Source: Olsenella sp. kh2p3
GTDB lineage: Bacteria > Actinomycetota > Coriobacteriia > Coriobacteriales > Atopobiaceae
DNA length: 64,000 bases
Direction of reading: 5' to 3'
Assembly (NCBI GenBank): GCA_900119625.1
Contig: FPKD01000006.1
Span: 1 to 64,000, forward strand
Of the stretch, positions 24,997 to 32,023 are shown one piece after another. The position numbers and the translations under genes were made by a program. The stretch's first letter is position 1. Each line of letters starts with the position of its first letter. The notes below the pieces were generated by a model. That model searched no databases and was not told the origin of the DNA. It saw only the letters and a list, made by a program, of their open reading frames with translations.

Positions 24997-25816
24997 CAGG
25001 CTCACGAGGAAGCGCGCCTCGGAGCTTCTGGGGGTGTCGAGGAGCTCCACCTACTACGAGCCCAAGAAGACGGAAGAGACAACCCCTGAGGAAGACGAGC
25101 GCCTCATGGCCGAGATCGATCGGATGCACCTCGAGAGCCCGGCCTACGGGGCAAGGAAGATCGCCAGGGCGCTCAACCAGGAAGGCTACGAGGTCAGCCG
25201 CTGGCACGTGAGGCGCCTTATGAGCGAGATGAACGTCAGGCCCTGCTGCCCGCTTCCGTCCCCGTCAAAACCCACCAGGCATTCCAGGAAGTTCGGCTAC
25301 CTCTTGAGGGACAAGGTCATCTCGTTTCCCAACCAGGTGTGGTCGACAGACATCACCTACGTCCAGATCGGGGGGCGTCATATGTACCTCACCGCCATCA
25401 TCGACTGGTACAGCCGCTACATCGTCTCCTGGAGACTTTCTGACACCATGAGGGCGAACGAGGTCGTGAGGTGCGCGGAAGACGCGTTCAGGGAGCACGG
25501 GATGCCCTCGATCATGAACTCTGACCAGGGGTCGGTCTTCGGCTCTGAGGACTACGTCAGCCTCCTCAAGTCCTGCCACATCACCCAGTCCATGGACGGC
25601 AGGGGCCGCTGGAGGGACAACGTGTTGGTCGAGAGGTGGTTTCGCACGCTCAAGAGTGAGTGCCTGAGGACGGCGGAATACTCAACTCCCGCAGAGCTCG
25701 AGAGGCTGATATCGGGCTTCGTCACGTACTACAACGACCGGCGCATCCATCAGTCTCTCGACTATGAGACTCCCTCATCCTGGTACTTCACAGGCATCAC
25801 CACGAAGGCTGCCTGA
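24938..25816 (+). CDS. IS3-family transposase OrfB (DDE integrase)
   Basis: OrfB, about 292 residues, is the catalytic half of an IS3-family transposase. An N-terminal HTH_21-like region (YGARKIARALNQEGYEVSRWHVRRLM) precedes a retroviral-integrase-fold core. The DDE residues are Asp in WSTDITYV, Asp in MNSDQGSVF and Glu in NVLVERWFRTLKSE. The C-terminal motif YYNDRRIHQSLDYETP is intact. The GTG at 24938 is the first start in frame; OrfB may instead be made by frameshift from orfA. The element looks complete and potentially active. Confidence 0.9.
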   Translation: MTSTATTQEKCQAARDSRPDRLTRKRASELLGVSRSSTYYEPKKTEETTPEEDERLMAEIDRMHLESPAYGARKIARALNQEGYEVSRWHVRRLMSEMNVRPCCPLPSPSKPTRHSRKFGYLLRDKVISFPNQVWSTDITYVQIGGRHMYLTAIIDWYSRYIVSWRLSDTMRANEVVRCAEDAFREHGMPSIMNSDQGSVFGSEDYVSLLKSCHITQSMDGRGRWRDNVLVERWFRTLKSECLRTAEYSTPAELERLISGFVTYYNDRRIHQSLDYETPSSWYFTGITTKAA

Positions 25817-25899
25817 TGGTCTAGGATGTGGTAACTATCAACGGTGGGCTTTCGTAAGAAATGGCTCATTCGTGTCGGATATGCTCAGCCAGTTCAAAC

Positions 25900-25949
25900 T
25901 CACGGCTCTGGTCCGTGCGATCGGGGTTCGAGCCCTCGGCGGGAAGCCA
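25900..25949 (+). pseudogene. tRNA-Gln(CUG)-like gene, 3' half, interrupted by IS
   Basis: Anticodon stem CACGG/CCGTG with loop CTCTGGT (anticodon CTG), T-stem CGGGG/CCTCG with loop TTCGAGC, acceptor strand GCGGGAA, discriminator G and encoded CCA (25947-25949). Joined to 24528-24554 after removing the IS and one AAC copy, it gives a complete 77-nt cloverleaf. U1-A72 and G73 agree with glutamine identity. Confidence 0.72.
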
Positions 25950-25959
25950 TCGCAAACCT

Positions 25960-25979
25960 GGGGCGCCGCACGGCGCCCC
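25960..25979 (+). terminator. GC-rich hairpin after the split tRNA
   Basis: GGGGCGCCG and CGGCGCCCC form a 9-bp stem with a two-base apex ten bases after the CCA. It lacks a T-run and may be a processing or termination structure for the former tRNA transcript. Confidence 0.45.
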
Positions 25980-26033
25980 TCGTCATATCAAGCGGCCGCA
26001 TGGCCACGGTTTTGGAGTAGTGCCAATCCGAGT

Positions 26034-26180
26034 GATAATCAAACCAACTTCGTGATTGACCTCATGCGAAGCGACATCTCGAGGGATGCCGCTTCGCATG
26101 AGGTCGCGTGGGTGATCGAGGACGAGAGGGTTAGCAAGGTCGCAATCATCAAAGGAGGGGACCTCATCCTCACGAAATGA
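26034..26180 (+). pseudogene. unidentified gene fragment
   Basis: The last 48 or so codons of a frame ending at TGA 26178 read like protein (NFVIDLMRSDISRDAASHEVAWVIEDERVSKV). No start codon with a ribosome site is found, and the frame upstream runs through the tRNA and IS end. I take it as a C-terminal remnant; the family is unknown. Confidence 0.3.
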
Positions 26181-26244
26181 GCCGTAGGTCTGCGAATGGG
26201 CGACTAACCCTCGCTTTCTTCGGCTCGCCTAAAGTAAACCCACA

Positions 26245-26320
26245 AAGCTTCCCGCCGGGGATCCGAACCCCGATTGCCGGAACTAGGCTCCGGTGTCCCG
26301 GCCGACTGGACGAGGGTAAT
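26245..26320 (-). other. tRNA-like sequence with CUA anticodon loop
   Basis: On the minus strand a D-arm (GTCC/GGAC with GG in the loop), an anticodon stem CCGGA/TCCGG with loop GCCTAGT (CTA at the anticodon position) and a T-arm (CGGGG/CCCCG, loop TTCGGAT) are well formed. The acceptor pairing is poor: the 3' strand GCGGGAA faces ATTACCC. C33 and G58 are non-canonical and CCA is not encoded. Its 3' half closely matches the split tRNA at 25900-25949. It is probably a degenerate or specialised tRNA-like element. Confidence 0.5.
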
Positions 26321-26339
26321 CACTGAGTAGAATCGAAAT

Positions 26340-26398
26340 AGCGGCTTCCGTGGCGGCTGGGGTTTTCTTGCCCCAATAGCGAAACCCCGGAGGCCGCT
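26340..26398. other. long imperfect hairpin beside the tRNA-like sequence
   Basis: AGCGGCTTCCG pairs with CGGAGGCCGCT (11 bp with one G-T). GGGGTTT pairs with AAACCCC inside it. No ORF with a ribosome site spans it convincingly. On the minus strand it lies about 20 bp upstream of the tRNA-like sequence. Confidence 0.4.
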
Positions 26399-26462
26399 CA
26401 CTTCTTGAGCTTCGTGAGAGCTGTCGTGTTGATGATTCCTATGGACTGGACTCTCGAATCAT

Positions 26463-26771
26463 CTAGGAGCTATGCGCATTTCGCGATGGCTGCCTGTCGC
26501 TGATTGAGCTGCCGATGGCGTCGAAAATGTAGCTTTGCCCCTGTGTGGGATGCTCGAATATCTTGATTGCAATCTTTCCGACCAATTGTCCTTGACTATC
26601 CATTCGGCGAGGGAGGATGAACAGCTCGTCCAAAAACAGAGGCTCCGTCCCTCCCAAATAGGTTGATGGGAAAGAACCTTCAGTCCCTTTTATCACATAC
26701 TTCCTGTTGATGGCTAAACTCGACACTTTGCCTCGTATTATTAACCAGCGTAATCTGCCCGACCTATCCAA
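26463..26771 (-). CDS. hypothetical protein or gene fragment
   Basis: A 102-residue frame with a TTG start and no clear ribosome site. The composition is more AT-rich than the neighbours (ATA, TTA and TTT codons), suggesting foreign origin. The central part (VSSLAINRKYVIKGTEGSFPSTYLGG) looks like folded protein with alternating hydrophobics. No transmembrane segment or known motif is seen, and I do not recognise a family. The open frame continues 5' for some 34 codons without a start, so it may be a truncated gene. Confidence 0.35.
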   Translation of the reverse strand: MDRSGRLRWLIIRGKVSSLAINRKYVIKGTEGSFPSTYLGGTEPLFLDELFILPRRMDSQGQLVGKIAIKIFEHPTQGQSYIFDAIGSSISDRQPSRNAHSS

Positions 26772-26961
26772 AGGGAAATGACCAGTGTTTCCCCTCCGAG
26801 CGAGTTCAGTCTTGGGACAGCGTGATCTGACTGATAATCCACTGCGTGCCTAACGTGTCTTGCTCGCACCGATTTCAATTCGAGATTCATCCCAAGTTGG
26901 ACCGTTTGGTCTGGTGCATTGGTGGGGTTCTCAGATTATTATTTGTCGGCATGGGTACTAT

Positions 26962-26978
26962 GGCTTAATATATAAACC
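26962..26978. promoter_or_regulatory. candidate operator of the Phd/YafQ pair
   Basis: GGCTTAATATATAAACC is an imperfect 17-bp palindrome 45 bp before the antitoxin start. It contains AT-rich -10-like sequence. Autoregulation by the antitoxin is typical for such systems and is inferred here. Confidence 0.4.
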
Positions 26979-27022
26979 AGAAAGTAGCCCTATTTTTTGG
27001 TTTAACGGGATGGGGGTCCGCT

Positions 27023-27286
27023 GTGGCAATCACGCCCACTGTTGGCATGTCCGATGCAAAGACCAACTTCAGCCGTCTTACAGCCGATGTCAATCGCACC
27101 GGTCGTTCCGTGGTGGTGTTCAAGAACAACAAGCCTTGGGTAGAGATTCGTCCCCTGGCGCATGAGGAGGCAGGCATTCCAGCCGAGACGCGCCAGGCTA
27201 TGGATGAAGCAGACGTCCTGACGGCTGATTCCGGGCACACTACTTACCAGACTGCCGAGAGCCTCTTCGCGGCGCTTGATCTGTAG
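27023..27286 (+). CDS. Phd/YefM-family antitoxin
   Basis: An 87-residue antitoxin. The N-terminal Phd/YefM fold is clear (VGMSDAKTNFSRLTADVNRTGRSVVVFKN and KPWVEIRPL), providing DNA binding and dimerisation. The C-terminal, probably unstructured, half would wrap the toxin. The start is a GTG at 27023. The toxin gene follows after 8 bp, so the two form an operon, and an imperfect palindrome upstream may be the operator. Base composition is lower in GC than the division cluster, consistent with transfer. Confidence 0.85.
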   Translation: MAITPTVGMSDAKTNFSRLTADVNRTGRSVVVFKNNKPWVEIRPLAHEEAGIPAETRQAMDEADVLTADSGHTTYQTAESLFAALDL

Positions 27287-27294
27287 GATTCGTC

Positions 27295-27600
27295 ATGTAT
27301 TCAGCATCCTTTACCCCACGTTTTCTCCGCGACGTAAAGGCATGTAAAAAGCGTCATTGGGACGAGAAGGCTCTCAAAGCCGCTATCTCTGATTTACTAA
27401 TGAGTGATACATGTGAACTCGATAATCGCTATCGCGATCATGCGCTAACCGGCGCTCTCGAGGGCTATCGATCCATACATGTGGATTCCGCACCTAACCC
27501 GCCTAAGGACAAATGGGTGCTGATGTACCGACTGTCGGACACTGAGCTCATGCTCGTGCGTACGGGAACCCACGACGAGGTCTACGGTAAGAAAATGTGA
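27295..27600 (+). CDS. YafQ-family type II toxin (mRNA interferase)
   Basis: This 101-residue protein has the RelE/YafQ fold pattern: FTPRFLRDVKACKKR at the start, YRDHALTGALEGYRSIHV in the middle and LMLVRTGTHDEVY at the end. The histidines that serve catalysis in YafQ are present (DHAL, SIHV, GTHD). Family members cut mRNA in the ribosome A site. Its partner is Phd/YefM-like rather than the RHH DinJ usually paired with YafQ. Confidence 0.87.
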   Translation: MYSASFTPRFLRDVKACKKRHWDEKALKAAISDLLMSDTCELDNRYRDHALTGALEGYRSIHVDSAPNPPKDKWVLMYRLSDTELMLVRTGTHDEVYGKKM

Positions 27601-27656
27601 GAGTCTGCCCATAACCCTACGCTCGTCCAGAGGCGGCCTGATGGACGACGTCCATC

Positions 27657-28607
27657 TCACGGCCTACCGCCCAGCTCCGGCAGTCCGTGCCAGAATCGCT
27701 TGGGCATCCAGGAGGCGCGCAGGTCATATCCGCGGCTGGCGGCTCCTCTCCCCGGCAGCTCCATGGCGCGATAGAATCGCTGCCACAGCGCCTGGACCAG
27801 CCGTTCTCTCTCGTCCGTCTCGTCCACGCGTGCGGCGAGCGTGGCGGCGGTGTCCTCATCAAGGCCCACGACAGCGCAGGTGGTATCGCCTGGCTCATGA
27901 AAGATGGCAACCAGGTGCCCAGGGTCAACCACCACAAAGCGGTCCTCCCGCATCCGACGCGCAAAGTGCGTGCCAACCAGTGGCAGCGTGTTCTCGTTGG
28001 GCTCGAAGACCGAGACGAAGGTCCCATCGGGGAGGCGAGCAAAGCGCACAAACTGGCGCGTGTGCTCGCACTCCGAGGAGACACGCTGCACCAGCTTGGC
28101 AAACGCTAGCGCTTCTGGTGCCGCAACGTCCTCATAGAGACGCTTTCCCTCCGAGAAGCCCAAACGCAGGTAGCGATGGACTATCTCGGGCATGCCACTC
28201 TCGTCAGATGCGCAGGCGAGAACAACGCGCCGTGCGCAGGTGGTACCGCAGTGCTTTTCGAAGCCCGTAAACACCCGCTTGGCTAGCGCCACAACGGAGT
28301 CGTCATCCTCGTCTTCAAGGGTCACGATTATCTCGCCAAGGCGTACCTGAGCCTCATCTGTGGCAACCAGCCGGACGCGATGCGGCTCGGCGTGCGCGAG
28401 GTAGGTTACGCCCACGGCCGCAAGCACGGATTCCGTGGTGCGCTCGCAGCACATGGCAACGGCCTCGCCGCCTGCGAGTGCAGAGAACACCTCTGTCTTC
28501 GCTTGCTCGACGGTACTGCCTGCCGCAGCGGCCTCGCGCGTACTAGAACAGGCTAAGTTGCCCCTCTGCCTGGCGTCTGGTTGCGTTGTACTTGCTCCCT
28601 GCGGCAT
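27657..28607 (-). CDS. DUF4130 (TIGR03915-type) DNA-metabolism protein
   Basis: The 316-residue protein belongs to the family that accompanies a specific radical SAM protein and, in many genomes, is fused to a uracil-DNA-glycosylase-like domain. Visible family traits are LRLGFSEGKRL, VQRVSSECEHTRQFVRFARLPDGTFVSVFEPNENTLPLVGTHFARRM and the C-terminal RLVQALWQRFYRAM. No glycosylase domain is fused here. The ATG at 28607 has AAGGTGG upstream and lies 65 bp inside the end of the radical SAM gene, so translation is coupled. The molecular function is not established. Confidence 0.85.
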   Translation of the reverse strand: MPQGASTTQPDARQRGNLACSSTREAAAAGSTVEQAKTEVFSALAGGEAVAMCCERTTESVLAAVGVTYLAHAEPHRVRLVATDEAQVRLGEIIVTLEDEDDDSVVALAKRVFTGFEKHCGTTCARRVVLACASDESGMPEIVHRYLRLGFSEGKRLYEDVAAPEALAFAKLVQRVSSECEHTRQFVRFARLPDGTFVSVFEPNENTLPLVGTHFARRMREDRFVVVDPGHLVAIFHEPGDTTCAVVGLDEDTAATLAARVDETDERERLVQALWQRFYRAMELPGRGAASRGYDLRASWMPKRFWHGLPELGGRP

Positions 28608-29928
28608 TGCTCACCACCTTCTGCCTAATGAGTTCCGGATCGAGCGGCGCAGCAAGGTCTCGCTTTCCACCGCACGTCACGAAGTAGCGCGCCCGCTTGA
28701 ATGCAACGCCAAGCCCCTGCAGGTCATCCATGCAGAAACGCCTGGTGCGTCTGGCTGCGAGGATGCGCCTTGCCCCAACCGGACCAATGCCAGGAACGCG
28801 CAGCAGCGTCTCGAGCGATGCGTCCATGACCTCGACGGGGAATGCGTCCATGTGCGCGAGCGCCCAGGCAAGCTTTGGGTCCACGTCGAGGTCGAGCCGG
28901 GGGCGGCTGGGCGTTGCCAGCTCGTCTGGCGTGAAGGCGTAGTAGCGCATGAGCCAGTCTGCCTGGTAAAGGCGGTGCTCGCGGCGCAAGGGCACGGGCG
29001 TCTCGCGGTCTGGCAGGCGACTGTCCTCGACCATGGGCATGTATGCCGAGAAGAAGATGCGCTTGAGCCCGTAGTGGTCGTACAGCGACTTCGAGAGCTG
29101 CAGGATGTGGTTGTCGTCCTCGGGGGTGGCGCCTACGATGATCTGCGTGGACTGACCTGCCGGCACAAACTTGCGTAGCGCGTTGGGAACGGCGCTCGTG
29201 GGCCGTCCAAGCGTATAGCGCGCCCCAACCGAGGTGACTTGCATTCCCTCGGAAACATGGCTGCCCTTTTCCCTGCGCCTTCTCGCCAGTGCCTTCTTGC
29301 CGGCGGGGGAGTCGAGCAGCGCCTGCTCCTCCGTGTGGCGCGTGGTGGCTATCTGGGCCATGGGAGCCATGACGGAACGAGCGTTCTTCTCCGGGCAGAG
29401 CGAGGCGAGAGACGCCCTGCTGGGAAGCTCTAGGTTTACGGAGAGCCTGTCTGCAAGGCGTCCCAGGCGGTCCACAAGCTCTGGAGAGGAGCCAGGGATT
29501 ACCTTTGCGTGTACATAGCCGTTAAAGCGAAACTCTCCGCGCAGCGCCTCCAGGCAGGCGATCATGCGCTCCGTGGTGTTGTCCGGGTTTCCCAGAACGG
29601 CTGACGAGAGGAACAAGCCCTCGATGTAGTTGCGCTTGTAGAAGTCCACCGTGAGCTCTGCCAGTTCCCGCGGCTCGAACGTTGCCCTAGGACAGCTGAC
29701 TCCGCGACGGTTGACGCAATACGCGCAGTCATAGCTGCAGGCGTTTGACATGAGCACCTTAAGCAGCGTGATGCAGCGCCCGTCTGCCGAGAAGGAATGA
29801 CAGAGCCCGCTTGCGCAGGCATCACCCACCATGCCCTCGCGCGGCCCGCGCGTGACGCCGGACGAGGTGCAGGCTGCGTCAAAGCGCGCGGCCTCGGCGA
29901 GAATCCCCAGCTTGGTGAGCTTGTCCAT
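28543..29928 (-). CDS. putative DNA modification/repair radical SAM protein (TIGR03916-type)
   Basis: The 461-residue protein contains a CxxxCxxC cluster (SNACSYDCAYCVNRRG, near residue 65) for the [4Fe-4S]/SAM centre. A TIM-barrel-like core follows, then a C-terminal helix-hairpin-helix (LLRVPGIGPVGARRIL, near 385), a non-specific DNA-binding element. The family is predicted to act on DNA, with no proven reaction. The ATG at 29928 follows GGGAGGTG. It heads an operon with DUF4130 and has a promoter overlapped by a LexA-type box, suggesting SOS induction. Confidence 0.88.
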   Translation of the reverse strand: MDKLTKLGILAEAARFDAACTSSGVTRGPREGMVGDACASGLCHSFSADGRCITLLKVLMSNACSYDCAYCVNRRGVSCPRATFEPRELAELTVDFYKRNYIEGLFLSSAVLGNPDNTTERMIACLEALRGEFRFNGYVHAKVIPGSSPELVDRLGRLADRLSVNLELPSRASLASLCPEKNARSVMAPMAQIATTRHTEEQALLDSPAGKKALARRRREKGSHVSEGMQVTSVGARYTLGRPTSAVPNALRKFVPAGQSTQIIVGATPEDDNHILQLSKSLYDHYGLKRIFFSAYMPMVEDSRLPDRETPVPLRREHRLYQADWLMRYYAFTPDELATPSRPRLDLDVDPKLAWALAHMDAFPVEVMDASLETLLRVPGIGPVGARRILAARRTRRFCMDDLQGLGVAFKRARYFVTCGGKRDLAAPLDPELIRQKVVSNAAGSKYNATRRQAEGQLSLF

Positions 29929-29953
29929 GGCACCTCCCGGGTAGTGCAATAGC

Positions 29954-30001
29954 AGAACGAGTGTTCTGTATTAGTTTACACTGCGGCGCTCACTAGTACA
30001 A
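29954..30001 (-). promoter_or_regulatory. promoter with LexA/SOS-type box
   Basis: On the minus strand TTGTAC (complement of 29996-30001), a 17-bp spacer and TAAACT (complement of 29973-29978) form a good sigma-70-type promoter. The palindrome AGAACGAGTGTTCT at 29954-29967 fits GAAC-N4-GTTC LexA boxes of Gram-positive bacteria. It covers the expected transcription start. Confidence 0.65.
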
Positions 30002-30203
30002 GCGTTCTATCTAAGAACCGTTGCAATTGTCGTTTGGCTTCCCAGCAACCGCAGCCACTATTAACTCGTCCGCCCGCACAGAGCAATCCGCCTGACACGA
30101 GATGGCAAAAGTCTTCCCGAATGCTGCTGGGTGGCGACCTTTGCGGGGGCGGGTCGTCGCCACGTGACTGCGCTCTCGCCGTTGGTCTCGAATTGGGGGA
30201 GCT

Positions 30204-31454
30204 ATGAGTGGCGCGGATACCGCCTTTGTCCTTATCTGCTCGGCATTCGTACTTTTCATGACGCCTGGCCTTGCATTTTTCTACGGAGGCCTTGGGCGAC
30301 GGAAGAACGTCGTGAACAACATCCTGGCGTCTCTCTTCATTGTTGGCCTGGAGATTGTGCTCTGGATGACGGTGGGCTTCTCGCTTTCGTTTGGAAGCGA
30401 CCACGCAGGTGTCATTGGAGGCTTGGACTACCTCTTCATGAGCGGGGTCAGCTCCACTGAGGCCGGGCCCTATGTCTCGTCCATCCCGTTTTTGGCCTAC
30501 GCCCTCTTCCAGATGATGTTCGCCATCATCACCCCGGCTCTTATCACGGGAGCCGTTGCAGGGAGGATGCGCTTCAAGGCACTCTTCCTCTTTGTGCTGG
30601 TGTGGAGCTTCGTGGTCTACTACCCCATAGCCCACATGGTGTGGGGTCAGGGTGGCCTTCTCGCCGCGCTGGGCTCAGTCGACTTTGCCGGCGGCAACGT
30701 GGTGCACATTAGCTCGGGCGTCTCTGCGCTGGTGCTGTGCGTCGTGCTCGGCCGACGCAGCGGCTTCTCGGACGTCAACTACCGCGTTCACAACATTCCC
30801 TTGGTGGCGATAGGTGCCACGATTCTGCTCTTTGGGTGGTTTGGCTTCAACGCGGGCTCCGCGCTTGCTGCCGCCGGTCTTGCTGTCCACGCCTTTGCCA
30901 CCACGGCGCTCTCCGCCGCGGCAGCCGAGTTGGGCTGGATGCTCATGGACGTGATCTTCGACCGCAAGCCCACGCTCGTTGGTGCCTGCACGGGACTGGT
31001 CATTGGCCTTGTCGCCATCACGCCAGGCTGCGGGTTTGTGCCGCTGGGTGCGGCCATTCCCATTGGCTTTGTGGGAAGCGTCATCTGCTACTTCACCTGC
31101 TCCAAGATGAAGGCGCGCTTTGGCTACGACGATGCGCTTGATGCCTTTGGCTGCCATGGTATCGGAGGCGTGTGGGGCGGCATTGCCACGGGTATTTTTG
31201 CGAGCAAGGCTGTGAACCCCAATCTGCGCTGGGATGGCCTTATCTACGGCGATGCCGGGCTGTTTCTCGCCCAGCTCGCCGCCATTGCCGTAACCATTGT
31301 TCTGGCCGTTGTGGGCACGCTCGTCTGCATCCTCGTGGTGCGCGCCCTCTGCGGCGGTAGCATTCGCGTGAGCGAGCGCGAGGAGCGCGAGGGGCTTGAC
31401 CTCTCGCAGCACGGCGAGCGCGCGTATCCTTCCTTTACCGGTCTCGACGACTAG
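30204..31454 (+). CDS. amt: ammonium transporter
   Basis: The 416-residue polytopic protein has about eleven helices. Amt signatures include MTPGLAFFYGGLGRRKNVVN near residues 18-37, the pore region AHMVWGQGG and the conserved DALDAFGCHGIGGVWGGIATG near 310-330, with its pore histidine. It imports ammonium across the cytoplasmic membrane. A PII gene follows 8 bp later, the classical amtB-glnK pairing, in which PII plugs the channel under nitrogen excess. The C-terminal cytoplasmic tail (ERAYPSFTGLDD) is the usual PII/Amt-regulatory region. Confidence 0.95.
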   Translation: MSGADTAFVLICSAFVLFMTPGLAFFYGGLGRRKNVVNNILASLFIVGLEIVLWMTVGFSLSFGSDHAGVIGGLDYLFMSGVSSTEAGPYVSSIPFLAYALFQMMFAIITPALITGAVAGRMRFKALFLFVLVWSFVVYYPIAHMVWGQGGLLAALGSVDFAGGNVVHISSGVSALVLCVVLGRRSGFSDVNYRVHNIPLVAIGATILLFGWFGFNAGSALAAAGLAVHAFATTALSAAAAELGWMLMDVIFDRKPTLVGACTGLVIGLVAITPGCGFVPLGAAIPIGFVGSVICYFTCSKMKARFGYDDALDAFGCHGIGGVWGGIATGIFASKAVNPNLRWDGLIYGDAGLFLAQLAAIAVTIVLAVVGTLVCILVVRALCGGSIRVSEREEREGLDLSQHGERAYPSFTGLDD

Positions 31455-31462
31455 GGGACAAG

Positions 31463-31837
31463 ATGATCAAGGTTGAGGCAATCGTGCGCGAGGAGCGCAT
31501 GGAGGACGTTAAGGATGCCCTGCGTGCCATCGACGTGCGCGGCATTACGGTGAGTCAGGTCATGGGGTGCGGCACGCAGCTGGGCTACACGCACCGCGTG
31601 CGTGGCAGCAAGGTGGCCATGAACATGCTGCCCAAGGCCAAGTTCGAGATTGTGGTGTCAAACGAGGACTGGGCCGAGAAGACCGTTGACGCCATTGTCC
31701 GCGCCGCCTACACGGGGGAGCCGGGCGATGGGAAGGTCTTCTGGTATCCCATCGACCACGCCGTTCGTATTAGGACTGGCGAGAAGGACATCGAGGCCAT
31801 CACGCCGGCGCCGCTTCCCGTGGTTGAAGAGGAGTAA
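31463..31837 (+). CDS. glnK: PII-family nitrogen regulator with divergent T-loop
   Basis: The 124-residue protein has the PII fold: the start IKVEAIVREERMEDVKDALRAIDVRGITVSQV, the T-loop between GYTHRVRG and MLPKAK, and the ATP-binding B/C-loop TGEPGDGKVF with the final RIRTGE. The usual T-loop Glu-Tyr (position 50-51, Tyr being the uridylylation site) is replaced by Lys-Val. UMP modification is therefore impossible at that position. It probably still senses ATP/ADP and 2-oxoglutarate and regulates the Amt channel next door. Confidence 0.92.
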   Translation: MIKVEAIVREERMEDVKDALRAIDVRGITVSQVMGCGTQLGYTHRVRGSKVAMNMLPKAKFEIVVSNEDWAEKTVDAIVRAAYTGEPGDGKVFWYPIDHAVRIRTGEKDIEAITPAPLPVVEEE

Positions 31838-32023
31838 GGGTGGGTGTCCGATTTCGCTTTGGAACCACACAGTTTTGGAGTGCATTGTCGGCGAGGAACA
31901 CCTCAGTTTAACTGGAATTTTCTCGTTTGGTGACAGCTGTCTGTCCGCTTGCGGTATGTGGATTGAAAAGAACGTGCAAGCACGTCCTGCTACCCTCTCC
32001 GACAACCGAGGAAAGGGGATGGC

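Larger units (their letters stand above)
24555..25896 (+). mobile_element. IS3-family insertion sequence, 1342 bp, AAC target duplication
   Basis: The left end starts TGATGTGGCCG and the right end, read inverted, starts TGAACTGGCTG. The ends agree at 12 of the first 20 positions and share GACACG plus a perfect 13-bp block (CTTACGAAAGCCC) further in. TG-starting ends and 3-bp duplications (AAC at 24552-24554 and 25897-25899) are typical of IS3-family elements. It carries orfA and orfB and interrupts a tRNA-like gene. Confidence 0.8.

Noticed and set aside
24576..25876. IS borders at the GACACG inverted repeats
   Set aside because: These are internal. Extending outward gives TG-starting ends, a 3-bp AAC duplication and a restored tRNA cloverleaf at 24555 and 25896.
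26204..26401. 65-codon frame on the minus strand over the tRNA-like sequence
   Set aside because: Its translation (GSDPRREAL-type) is typical of reading through a tRNA T-arm; no ribosome site.
30001..30018. Second LexA-like box (GTTC...GAAC)
   Set aside because: Half-sites are in the wrong order and spaced by seven bases, unlike GAAC-N4-GTTC.
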